Shown here one piece after another: positions 23,865-30,943 of a DNA stretch of 64,000 nucleotides. Position numbers and translations under genes: made by a program. The notes beneath the pieces are model-generated. The model had not been told where the DNA came from and did no database searches. It worked only from the letters and a program-made list of their open reading frames with translations. The stretch lies in contig JAFLRM010000004.1 of NCBI GenBank assembly GCA_022511465.1, positions 57,047-121,046 on the forward strand. Direction: 5' to 3'. The DNA comes from Acetatifactor sp. Its GTDB lineage: Bacteria > Bacillota > Clostridia > Lachnospirales > Lachnospiraceae. How positions within the stretch are numbered: the stretch's first letter is position 1; each line of letters opens with the position of its first letter.

Positions 23865-24977
23865 ATGAAAATTGCTATTTGGGGAGCCGGAAAATTCGGG
23901 AGATATGTTTTTGAAAAATTAAAACACAAAGATGGAGATCATGTTGTCTGTTGGATAGATAATAATGTCAGCATGCAAAAAGAAATAATAGAAGGAATTC
24001 CGGTGATATCCCAACAGGAGGCAAGATTGCGACTGGGAAAAGATTTGGATATCATATTAGTTGCATTTGGAGCTTCTATGAGGCTGTTTGATACGGTATG
24101 TGATATAGAGGAGAATCGATATGGTTTTATCAAGAATAGGGTTTTCAAGGCTTCTCTGTGCTTTAATGATAACTTGTTGGAAGACAGAAATATTGTGTGG
24201 AACAAGAAAATAAATAAGCCAATGATATATCATTTGGAAACTAATATTGTAGATTATTGCAATTTGAATTGTAAGGGGTGTAGTCACTTCTCAAATTTAT
24301 TTAATAGAGGAGAAAAAGTTCCTTTTGAAACTTTTTGTAATGATATTAAGCAAATCTCTAAAAATGCGTATATATGCAGACTGCGTTTGTTGGGTGGGGA
24401 AGCTTTGCTTGAGGACGAAATTGTAAAATATATGGAAGTAGCAAGAAAATGTCTTCCAGATGCGAATATTGAGCTGGTTACAAATGGATTATTAATTCCG
24501 AAGCAAACGGACAATTTTTTCTATGCTGTATATCAAAATGATATTGATATTGCTATATCAGGATACAAGCCCGCCTTAAAAATGAGAGATGCAATAGAAG
24601 AAGCTTTGAATAAAAGAAATATTGTTTATTGGTTTTCAGAGGAAGTTTTAGAGTTTGGTAAAAACATAGATTTATCAGGAAGTGCTGACAGGAAATTAGC
24701 AGCAGCCCATTGCAGAGAAAAAAAGTGCCATTTTTTCCGATGTGGAAAATTGTACAAATGCCCCTTTGAAGTATTGGGGAATAAGTTTTTTCAACATTAT
24801 GGAATTGATGCACATCTCGAAGGCGGAATTGATATTTATGATGAGAGTGTAGATTGGAAAAATGCAGTTGAAAGTCTGGAGAATGATCCTGTTGACAGCT
24901 GCAAGTATTGTGGCATGGAGGAAAAAATAGAGTGGGCAGTAGGAACACCAGCAATAAATGATTGGATTATTAGTTAG
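23865..24977 (+). CDS. Radical SAM protein with N-terminal Rossmann module
   Basis: A 370-residue protein. Residues 1-85 form a Rossmann-like module (IAIWGAGKFGRYVFEKL, VVCWIDNN). The radical SAM core follows, with CNLNCKGC (C-x3-C-x2-C) binding the 4Fe-4S cluster and LRLLGGEALLEDE as the GGE SAM motif. Extra Cys residues near the C-terminus (CREKKCHFFRCGKLYKCPF and CKYCGM) suggest a SPASM-like auxiliary cluster region. The substrate is unknown; a sugar or peptide modification within this cluster is possible. The second ATG (23865), preceded by AAGGAG, is taken as start. The gene is strongly A+T-rich. Confidence 0.78.
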   Translation: MKIAIWGAGKFGRYVFEKLKHKDGDHVVCWIDNNVSMQKEIIEGIPVISQQEARLRLGKDLDIILVAFGASMRLFDTVCDIEENRYGFIKNRVFKASLCFNDNLLEDRNIVWNKKINKPMIYHLETNIVDYCNLNCKGCSHFSNLFNRGEKVPFETFCNDIKQISKNAYICRLRLLGGEALLEDEIVKYMEVARKCLPDANIELVTNGLLIPKQTDNFFYAVYQNDIDIAISGYKPALKMRDAIEEALNKRNIVYWFSEEVLEFGKNIDLSGSADRKLAAAHCREKKCHFFRCGKLYKCPFEVLGNKFFQHYGIDAHLEGGIDIYDESVDWKNAVESLENDPVDSCKYCGMEEKIEWAVGTPAINDWIIS

Positions 24978-25100
24978 GAAGGGTGAGGTCAAGTGGCAAA
25001 ATTGGAGAAATTGCATCAATATTATATCAGCTTTAACTCTTTCTAACCGGCTATCCAGTAACTCAATCTATGTAATGGTGTGAGTCAAGCGAAAGGAAAA

Positions 25101-25220
25101 ATGGAAGTTCTAGCAATCATACTCGCAAGAAGTGGTTCAAAAACAGTTGTACATAAGAATATACGTGATCTGAATGGGAAATCCATGATAGCATATTTTA
25201 TCAAGGAAAATGTATATTAA
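25101..25220 (+). pseudogene. Truncated CMP-acylneuraminate synthetase (neuA-like) fragment
   Basis: A 39-codon frame with ribosome-like AAAGGAAA. It reads MEVLAIILARSGSKTVVHKN, then RDLNGKSMIAYFIKE, before a stop. This is the N-terminal nucleotide-binding signature of CMP-sialate/nonulosonate synthetases, cut off after about 35 residues. A complete, different cytidylyltransferase starts 188 bases downstream, so this looks like the remains of a replaced gene. Confidence 0.72.
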
Positions 25221-25242
25221 AGGTTTTAATATTTTCCCATTA

Positions 25243-25269
25243 TAAAGAATTGTAGAAAAATGCCGATAT
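25243..25269 (+). promoter_or_regulatory. SigD-type promoter (copy A)
   Basis: TAAAG (TAAA at 25243-25246), 15 bases, GCCGATAT: a perfect match to the Bacillus SigD consensus, ahead of the CMP-Kdo genes. Confidence 0.8.
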
Positions 25270-25275
25270 ATTTAT

Positions 25276-25366
25276 AGGATGCAGGGAAGCAGGGAGAAAA
25301 GCGTATGGAAGTGGAAATATAGTATTAATTATTTAAAGGCATCCGTAGGGATACCTTTATTTTTTT
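25276..25366 (+). ncRNA. Candidate CsrA-binding small RNA or attenuator (copy A)
   Basis: A predicted transcript of about 90 bases from the SigD-type promoter to an intrinsic terminator. It contains TGC-AGGGAA-GCA (25280-25291), giving GGA in a hexaloop, a weaker CGT-ATGGAA-GTG hairpin (25302-25313) and further GGA motifs. The terminator stem AAAGGCATCC/GGATACCTTT with loop GTAG is followed by seven T (25335-25366). The next gene starts 42 bases after the T tract. The core 10-mer GCAGGGAAGC equals that in the fliC leader hairpin. Function inferred; no known RNA family recognised. Confidence 0.5.
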
Positions 25367-25407
25367 CATTGCGATAATTGATATACATAGTGTATTGGAG
25401 GAAACAG

Positions 25408-26046
25408 ATGAAAGTAGTAGCGCTTGTTCCAATCAAGTTAAATTCACAGAGATTACCTCACAAAAATATTTTACCATTAGGCGGGCAACCATTGTGTTGG
25501 CATATCTGCAATTCGCTTGTTCAAGTAAAAGAGATTGATGAAGTTTATGTTTATTGCAGCGACATAACTGTTGCAAAATATTTGCCCGAGAAGGTTCTTG
25601 TAAAGAAGCGTGCTTCTCATCTAGACGGAGACTTGGTAAAGGGAAGTGAAATATACAATAGTTTTATAAATGAAATAGATGCGGATATTTATGTTCTTGC
25701 CCATACAACTTCTCCCTTTGTAGAAACCAAAACAATTCAAAAGGCATTGGAACAAGTATTGAGTGGTGCGTATGATTCTGCGTTTAGCGCAAAGAGAATT
25801 CAAACATTTGCTTGGTATCAGGGGAAGCCCATTAACTATGAATTGACGGATGTACCGCGAACTCAGGATATAGAACCAGTTTGGGTAGAAACCAGCGGTT
25901 TTTTTATTTTTAAAAAGGAAATTTTTACAAAATACAATAGAAGAATTGGTTTTCAGCCATATATTCAGGAAGTGACAGACAAAGAGGCAATTGATATAGA
26001 CGAAAAACAAGACTATGATCTGGCGTGTATACTCGCAGAAAAATGA
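25408..26046 (+). CDS. CMP-sugar (Kdo/acylneuraminate) cytidylyltransferase
   Basis: A 212-residue GT-A cytidylyltransferase of the NeuA/KdsB superfamily (VALVPIKLNSQRLPHKNILP, then LDGDLVKGSEIY and ETSGFFIFKKEIF). KdsB and NeuA cannot be separated by eye, but the next three genes are kdsA, kdsD and kdsC homologues, so CMP-Kdo is the likely product. The ATG at 25408 follows TTGGAGGAAACAG; the upstream TTG extension is rejected. It is transcribed from copy A of the repeated SigD-type leader. Confidence 0.85.
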   Translation: MKVVALVPIKLNSQRLPHKNILPLGGQPLCWHICNSLVQVKEIDEVYVYCSDITVAKYLPEKVLVKKRASHLDGDLVKGSEIYNSFINEIDADIYVLAHTTSPFVETKTIQKALEQVLSGAYDSAFSAKRIQTFAWYQGKPINYELTDVPRTQDIEPVWVETSGFFIFKKEIFTKYNRRIGFQPYIQEVTDKEAIDIDEKQDYDLACILAEK

Positions 26047-26058
26047 GAGGGAAAATAA

Positions 26059-26841
26059 ATGCGAAAAAGATTCGAATTGATTGCAGGGCCTTGTGTTATT
26101 GAATCGGAAGAAAATGTGATGTTTCTTGCAAAAGCAATAAAAGAAATTGCAGAAAGATTAAATATTGAGTTTTACTTTAAGGCTTCTTTTGATAAGGCAA
26201 ATCGTACAAGCATCTCATCCTATAGGGGACCTGGAATAGAAGAAGGTCTGCGGATCCTGCAAAAAGTAAAGGATTCTTATGAATTGAAAATTGTTACAGA
26301 TGTCCATGAGACATGGCAGGTTGAACCGGTGTCGCGGGTAGCTGACGTGATTCAAATCCCTGCTTTTTTATGCAGACAGACGGATCTGCTGGTAACTGCG
26401 GCCAAGACAGGAAAGAGGATCAGTGTTAAGAAAGCGCAGTTTTTATCACCATTTGATATGAAAAACGTAGTTTCTAAAATAGAAGAATCTGGTAATCGTG
26501 ATATAATGCTTTGTGAGCGGGGGACATCATTCGGCTATAACAATTTAGTGGTGGATATGACCGGCATTATCGAGATGAGAAAGCTGGGTTATCCGGTGGT
26601 GATGGATGCGACCCATAGTGTACAAAAGCCTGGAGGAAATGGTATTGTTTCAGGAGGTAACAGGGAATATGTAGAGTACCTTGCAAAAGCAGCAATATGC
26701 TGTGGAGCGGAGGTTTTATTTTTTGAAGTGCATCCCGAACCAGAAAAGGCATTGTCAGATGGACCTAACATGGTAAGATTGTCAGACTTTGAAGAGATGC
26801 TAAAGCGTATTATAAAGGTTTATGATGCAGTTCATTCTTAG
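26059..26841 (+). CDS. kdsA: 3-deoxy-8-phosphooctulonate (Kdo-8-P) synthase
   Basis: Condenses PEP with D-arabinose 5-phosphate to give Kdo 8-phosphate. The 260-residue TIM barrel is unmistakable: ELIAGPCVIESEENVMF, FKASFDKANRTSISSYRGPG, IVTDVHE, CRQTDLLVTAAKTG, KKAQFLSP, CERGTSFGYNNLVVDM and DATHSVQKPGG. The Cys in AGPC corresponds to the metal ligand of the Aquifex-type metal-dependent class, unlike the Asn of E. coli KdsA. It starts 12 bases after the cytidylyltransferase. A Kdo-8-P synthase is unexpected in a Gram-positive without LPS. Confidence 0.95.
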   Translation: MRKRFELIAGPCVIESEENVMFLAKAIKEIAERLNIEFYFKASFDKANRTSISSYRGPGIEEGLRILQKVKDSYELKIVTDVHETWQVEPVSRVADVIQIPAFLCRQTDLLVTAAKTGKRISVKKAQFLSPFDMKNVVSKIEESGNRDIMLCERGTSFGYNNLVVDMTGIIEMRKLGYPVVMDATHSVQKPGGNGIVSGGNREYVEYLAKAAICCGAEVLFFEVHPEPEKALSDGPNMVRLSDFEEMLKRIIKVYDAVHS

Positions 26842-26868
26842 GTTGCGAGTTTGTTCAGGAGTAGATTT

Positions 26869-27831
26869 ATGGATAAGTTGCTTGAAGGAAAAAGAGTATT
26901 TGATCTGGAAATAGAGGCGCTACAAAAGACGCGTGACAGTTTGGATTTTACTTTTGTGGACATATTGGATTTAATAACATGTTGTTCTGGTAAAGTGATT
27001 ATGATAGGAATGGGAAAACCCGGCCACATTGCAGCAAAGGTGGCGGCAACTTTTGCAAGTTTGGGAACGCCGGCATTTCACTTAAATCCTGCAGAGGCTA
27101 TGCACGGTGATTTGGGGATGATATCTGCAAATGATGTTGTGATGGTTATCAGCTATAGCGGAGAAAGTGATGAGATAATAAGTATCCTGCCCAACATTAA
27201 ATTGATAGGAGCATGCATTGTTGCTGTGACAGGAAATGCCAACTCTACGTTGGCAAAATATGCTGATGTGGTTCAGGTATTACCTTCCTTTACAGAAGCG
27301 TGCTATCTGGGTTTGGCGCCATCTTCCAGTACAACAGCTGCATTATGTTATGGGGATGCTTTAGCGATTGTTGCAAGTGGCATATATGGTTTTAAGGATG
27401 TAGATTTTGGCAAATTTCATCCCGCGGGTGCACTTGGGAAAAAAATAATCCTTAGAGTGGATGATATTATGGCAAAAGGAAGCGAAAATGCAGTTATAGA
27501 GAATGATGTCAATCTAAAAGAAGTGATAATTGAGTTAAGCAAGAAAGGACTTGGAATTGTATCGGTTGTAAACAAACAAGGGCTGTTGGAGGGAGTCATA
27601 ACAGATGGCGATTTGAGAAGACAATTGGAAAAAGGTGTGGATGTATACAAACTGCAGGTACAGGATATTATGAGCAGGAAACCAATAACGATTGAAACTG
27701 ACAGATTGGCAATAGAAGCCTTAAATCTTATGAAGGAAAAAAATATTTCTTGTATCCCGGTGATAAAAAATGGGGTGGCAATAGGAACCGTACGAATGCA
27801 GTCGATCATTAGCGTTGGAATTGTGGGATAA
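26869..27831 (+). CDS. kdsD: D-arabinose-5-phosphate isomerase (SIS plus two CBS domains)
   Basis: Interconverts ribulose 5-phosphate and arabinose 5-phosphate, the substrate of KdsA. The SIS domain (about 40-185) has MIGMGKPGHIAAKVAATFAS, GTPAFHLNPAEAMHGDLGMI, SYSGESDEI and APSSSTTAALCYGDALAI, closely following KdsD/KpsF. Two CBS motifs follow (VDDIMAKGS and VQDIMSRKPITIE onwards). The 320-residue start at 26869 follows CAGGAG. It belongs to the same operon as kdsA and kdsC. Confidence 0.93.
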   Translation: MDKLLEGKRVFDLEIEALQKTRDSLDFTFVDILDLITCCSGKVIMIGMGKPGHIAAKVAATFASLGTPAFHLNPAEAMHGDLGMISANDVVMVISYSGESDEIISILPNIKLIGACIVAVTGNANSTLAKYADVVQVLPSFTEACYLGLAPSSSTTAALCYGDALAIVASGIYGFKDVDFGKFHPAGALGKKIILRVDDIMAKGSENAVIENDVNLKEVIIELSKKGLGIVSVVNKQGLLEGVITDGDLRRQLEKGVDVYKLQVQDIMSRKPITIETDRLAIEALNLMKEKNISCIPVIKNGVAIGTVRMQSIISVGIVG

Positions 27832-27858
27832 AACAATTGAAAATCATGTAGGTGAAAT

Positions 27859-28332
27859 ATGAATCTTAAAAAGATTAAGATATTTGTAATGGATGTAGAC
27901 GGAACCCTCACGGATGGGAAAATATATATCACAGATGGCGGTGAGTTTATGAAAGCCTTCCACGTAAAAGACGGATATGGCATCAAAAAACTAAAGGATA
28001 AGAACATTATCCCCATAGTGATTACAGGCCGGCAGTCGGAGATAGTAAAAAGGCGTTGTCTGGAATTGGGAATTACGGAACTGTATCAAGGTATAAGTAA
28101 TAAGAAGGAAACGATGGAGGATATTCTTCGGAAATATAAGCTAAAGTATGAAAATGTTCTATATGTGGGCGACGATGAGAATGATTTGGAATGCATGCAA
28201 TTGTGTGAGGTCAGTGCCTGCCCGGCAGATGCGATTTCTGCGGTTCAGAACGCTGTGACATATAAGGCAGAACGCAAGGGCGGCGAAGGGGCTATTCGAG
28301 AAGTTATTGAGTGGATGCTTTGCTATCTTTAA
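27859..28332 (+). CDS. kdsC: Kdo-8-phosphate phosphatase (HAD family, KdsC)
   Basis: A 157-residue C0-type HAD phosphatase: IFVMDVDGTLTDGKIYI (DxD nucleophile motif), FHVKDGYGIKKLK, VITGRQSEIVKRR, KKETMEDILRKY and YVGDDENDLECM. The family includes NeuNAc-9-P phosphatases, but adjacency to kdsA and kdsD supports Kdo 8-phosphate as substrate. It completes arabinose 5-phosphate to Kdo to CMP-Kdo within four adjacent genes. Confidence 0.92.
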   Translation: MNLKKIKIFVMDVDGTLTDGKIYITDGGEFMKAFHVKDGYGIKKLKDKNIIPIVITGRQSEIVKRRCLELGITELYQGISNKKETMEDILRKYKLKYENVLYVGDDENDLECMQLCEVSACPADAISAVQNAVTYKAERKGGEGAIREVIEWMLCYL

Positions 28333-28342
28333 GGAGGTAATT

Positions 28343-29623
28343 ATGGAATTTGTTATATGGGGTGCCGGCACTAGGGGAAGGCGGGCTGCTGATTTCATTG
28401 GATGTGGCAATGTAAAAGCCTTTGTCGAGTCTGACCGTTCTTTGGTGGGAACATATTATAAGGAAATTCCTATTATTAGTACAGAGGAGTATTTTGCGTT
28501 TTACAGGAATTACTTTTTGATTGTATCACCTTATAGAAGTAAAGAAATTATTGAATTATTGAAAGATCAAAAAGTTGGCACTTACCTTAAATTTAATCAT
28601 TGTCCATATGAAATTATTACAGGCGATATTAAGCAAATGGATGAAATTCCATTTCCGGAAATAAATTGTGAGAAAGTGGTTATTTGGGGGTTGTCTTTGT
28701 ATGGCATATTAATAGGGGAGAATTTGCAGAAGAAGGGAAAGCAGGTCACCATGGTGATAAAGGACGGTGATGAAAAAAGCAGAGAACTGCTTAAAAAATC
28801 TTTTTGCAATATTTTATTTCAACAAAAATTTTCTTTTTCGGAAGATGAAATTATTTTGCAGGTAATGCTGGAGGATCCCAAAGCTCCGGTTGATAAAATA
28901 ATCGATGTATATCATTTTACGAATTTTATGAATAAGTTTGATCATCCGGAATTGAGGAAATACAAAAATAAACATGACGGCGAAAGGTGCTTTATAATAG
29001 GAAATGGTCCAAGCTTAACAGCTTCTGATCTGGACATCCTTTGTGAAAATAATGAAGTATGTTTTGGAGTGAACGGAATTCCTCTTATCTTTGATAAAAC
29101 GTCCTGGCGTCCAACTTATCATGTATGTTCGGATTCAAAGATAATGGATATACACGGTGACCTGATGTTGCAAAATGGAAAAAGTGATATCTTGCTTGCC
29201 GATACAAATAAAGATTTTTTAAAAAGAGCAGAAAGACACGTTAACCTGTTTCACTGGAAGAAGGAAGAAGAGCGTTATACGGTACTCCCCCGTTTTTCTG
29301 ACAATATAGAAAAAGAAGTAGTAGGAGGAGGGACGGTTACATATGTATGCATGCAAATTGCTATATACATGGGAATTCGGGAAATATATCTATTAGGGGT
29401 TGACTGTGATTATGGTGATGGGGAAACATTGTCTCAAAAGCATTTTGACAAGTCATATTATCTTGGTAATACAAATATGAATCCGTCTTCAATAACAGAA
29501 ACCTTGTTAGCATATCAATCAGCAAAAGAATATGCGGAAAAACATGATATAAAAATATATAATGCAACCAGAGGGGGAAAATTGGAAATATTTGAACGTG
29601 TCAATTTCGAAGAATTATTTTAG
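28343..29623 (+). CDS. GT42/MptE-like (DUF115-type) transferase, copy 2
   Basis: A 426-residue paralogue of the protein encoded at 22495, collinear throughout: N-terminal Rossmann module (FVIWGAGTRGRRAADFIG), second module (VVIWGLSLYGILIGENL), then CFIIGNGPSLTASDLDIL, GGGTVTYVCMQIAIYMG, IYLLGVDCDYGDGE and IKIYNATRGGKLEIF. It starts ten bases after kdsC with AAGGAGG, placing it in the CMP-Kdo operon and making it the strongest candidate Kdo transferase here. Assignment to a CMP-sugar transferase is inferred from fold-like motifs and position. Confidence 0.7.
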   Translation: MEFVIWGAGTRGRRAADFIGCGNVKAFVESDRSLVGTYYKEIPIISTEEYFAFYRNYFLIVSPYRSKEIIELLKDQKVGTYLKFNHCPYEIITGDIKQMDEIPFPEINCEKVVIWGLSLYGILIGENLQKKGKQVTMVIKDGDEKSRELLKKSFCNILFQQKFSFSEDEIILQVMLEDPKAPVDKIIDVYHFTNFMNKFDHPELRKYKNKHDGERCFIIGNGPSLTASDLDILCENNEVCFGVNGIPLIFDKTSWRPTYHVCSDSKIMDIHGDLMLQNGKSDILLADTNKDFLKRAERHVNLFHWKKEEERYTVLPRFSDNIEKEVVGGGTVTYVCMQIAIYMGIREIYLLGVDCDYGDGETLSQKHFDKSYYLGNTNMNPSSITETLLAYQSAKEYAEKHDIKIYNATRGGKLEIFERVNFEELF

Positions 29624-29661
29624 TTTCTATTATTTTATTATTTGTTTCCGGAGAAGCCTTT

Positions 29662-30903
29662 ATGATAAAAGTAAGTATAGTCATTCCTGTTTACAATGCA
29701 GAAAAGTATTTGTGCAAATGTTTGGATAGCATATTTGTTCAAACTTTGGAGGAAATAGAAGTAGTCTGTATCAATGATAGTTCTACAGATAGCTCATTGG
29801 ATATTTTGTGCGAATATCGGGAGAAACATCATAATATGGTAGTCATAACCCAAAAAAACGCTGGATCAGGAAGAGCACGCAATGTGGGTATCAATGTGGC
29901 AGAGGGAAAATATTTAATGTTTGTGGATCCGGATGATTTTTTGGCGTCTGATGATGCGGTGGAAGCGCTTTACAAAGCGGCAGAAGAAAACCATGTGGCA
30001 GTGTGCGGCGGAAGTATGGTTCATTTTATTGCCTCCAAGAATGCCATCCAGAGGCGTTTTGAGACAGAAAAAGAAGGGATGACTTGTTTTAGAAATTATC
30101 CGTTCCCCCATGCCCATCAGCGATATATTATTCAAAAGGAATTATTAGTAAAAAATGGTATCTATTATCCAGAATATCGCCGAGGGCAGGATATTACTTT
30201 TACAGCAAAAATGTTAAATGCAGTTGATGAGTTTTATTTAATAAGCAAGGACATTTATGTATATCGGAAAGAGCATAAAGAGTTAATATTCACAGAGAAA
30301 AAAGCGGATGATTATATATGTTCCTTGTATGATGTTGTGCTGTTGGCGGTTGAGAACGAACTGAGGGAATTGTATATCTCAACGGTCAAAGAATTAAATA
30401 TTTTTGCAAGAAAACATTGGTATAGACTATTGGAGGAAAATGATACATGGGATAAGGTTATCCGAGTTAACGAGCTTATTAGAAAGGGAAATTGTGTCTT
30501 TCAATATGATAAAGGTGCTCATTGTTTAACGGATAAGAAGACATATGAAGAGCATTTGGAGAGAGCAAGAAAAGAATTAGAAGTGGTGGAAGGCCGAGTG
30601 AAGGAAGACAAGAAGTTTGTAATTTACGGTGCCGGAAAAGGAGGAAGGTGTATTTGCAGATATTTGAGGAAAAGGGGATATCAGCCCTTTTGTTTTGTAG
30701 TAAGCAGCAGGGAGCACAATGCGGAGACGGTGGATGAAATTTCAGTTGTAACAATAAATGAGTTGGATAAAACGGAAGAATATTTGTTTATTTTAGGTGC
30801 ATTAAAGGAAGATATAAAAAGGGATATGAGAAAAAATCTTCAAAACGAAGGCTACAATAATATTCTTGACTTTGACTGTGAGATGGTAATACCTTTTTTA
30901 TGA
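29662..30903 (+). CDS. Family 2 glycosyltransferase with C-terminal Rossmann module
   Basis: Residues 1-220 are a GT-A family 2 domain: VSIVIPVYNAEKYLCKCLDSI, VCINDSSTDSSLDIL, NAGSGRARNVGI and the metal-binding FVDPDDF. The C-terminal part (about 310-413) is a Rossmann-like module (FVIYGAGKGGRCICRYLRKRG) of the kind seen in six other proteins of this cluster. Likely cytoplasmic; sugar and acceptor unknown. It follows copy 2 of the GT42-like gene by 38 bases. Confidence 0.85.
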   Translation: MIKVSIVIPVYNAEKYLCKCLDSIFVQTLEEIEVVCINDSSTDSSLDILCEYREKHHNMVVITQKNAGSGRARNVGINVAEGKYLMFVDPDDFLASDDAVEALYKAAEENHVAVCGGSMVHFIASKNAIQRRFETEKEGMTCFRNYPFPHAHQRYIIQKELLVKNGIYYPEYRRGQDITFTAKMLNAVDEFYLISKDIYVYRKEHKELIFTEKKADDYICSLYDVVLLAVENELRELYISTVKELNIFARKHWYRLLEENDTWDKVIRVNELIRKGNCVFQYDKGAHCLTDKKTYEEHLERARKELEVVEGRVKEDKKFVIYGAGKGGRCICRYLRKRGYQPFCFVVSSREHNAETVDEISVVTINELDKTEEYLFILGALKEDIKRDMRKNLQNEGYNNILDFDCEMVIPFL

Positions 30904-30943
30904 GAATGGTTGTAGCATAGTATTAATTATAAGGAGAGATGGT

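Larger units (their letters stand above)
25236..25432 (+). repeat. Direct repeat copy A (promoter-leader-terminator-gene start)
   Basis: About 195 bases closely match 38031-38224: SigD-type promoter, GGA-rich leader, terminator hairpin, ribosome site GGAGGAAACAG and the first codons MKVVA. By eye, identity is well above 80 percent, with small indels near the terminator T tract. Copy A leads into an intact cytidylyltransferase gene. Confidence 0.88.

Noticed and set aside
25408..29623. Reading the kds genes as part of an LPS pathway
   Set aside because: No lipid A, heptose or WaaA genes are seen and every other gene points to a Gram-positive; Kdo must serve another glycan.
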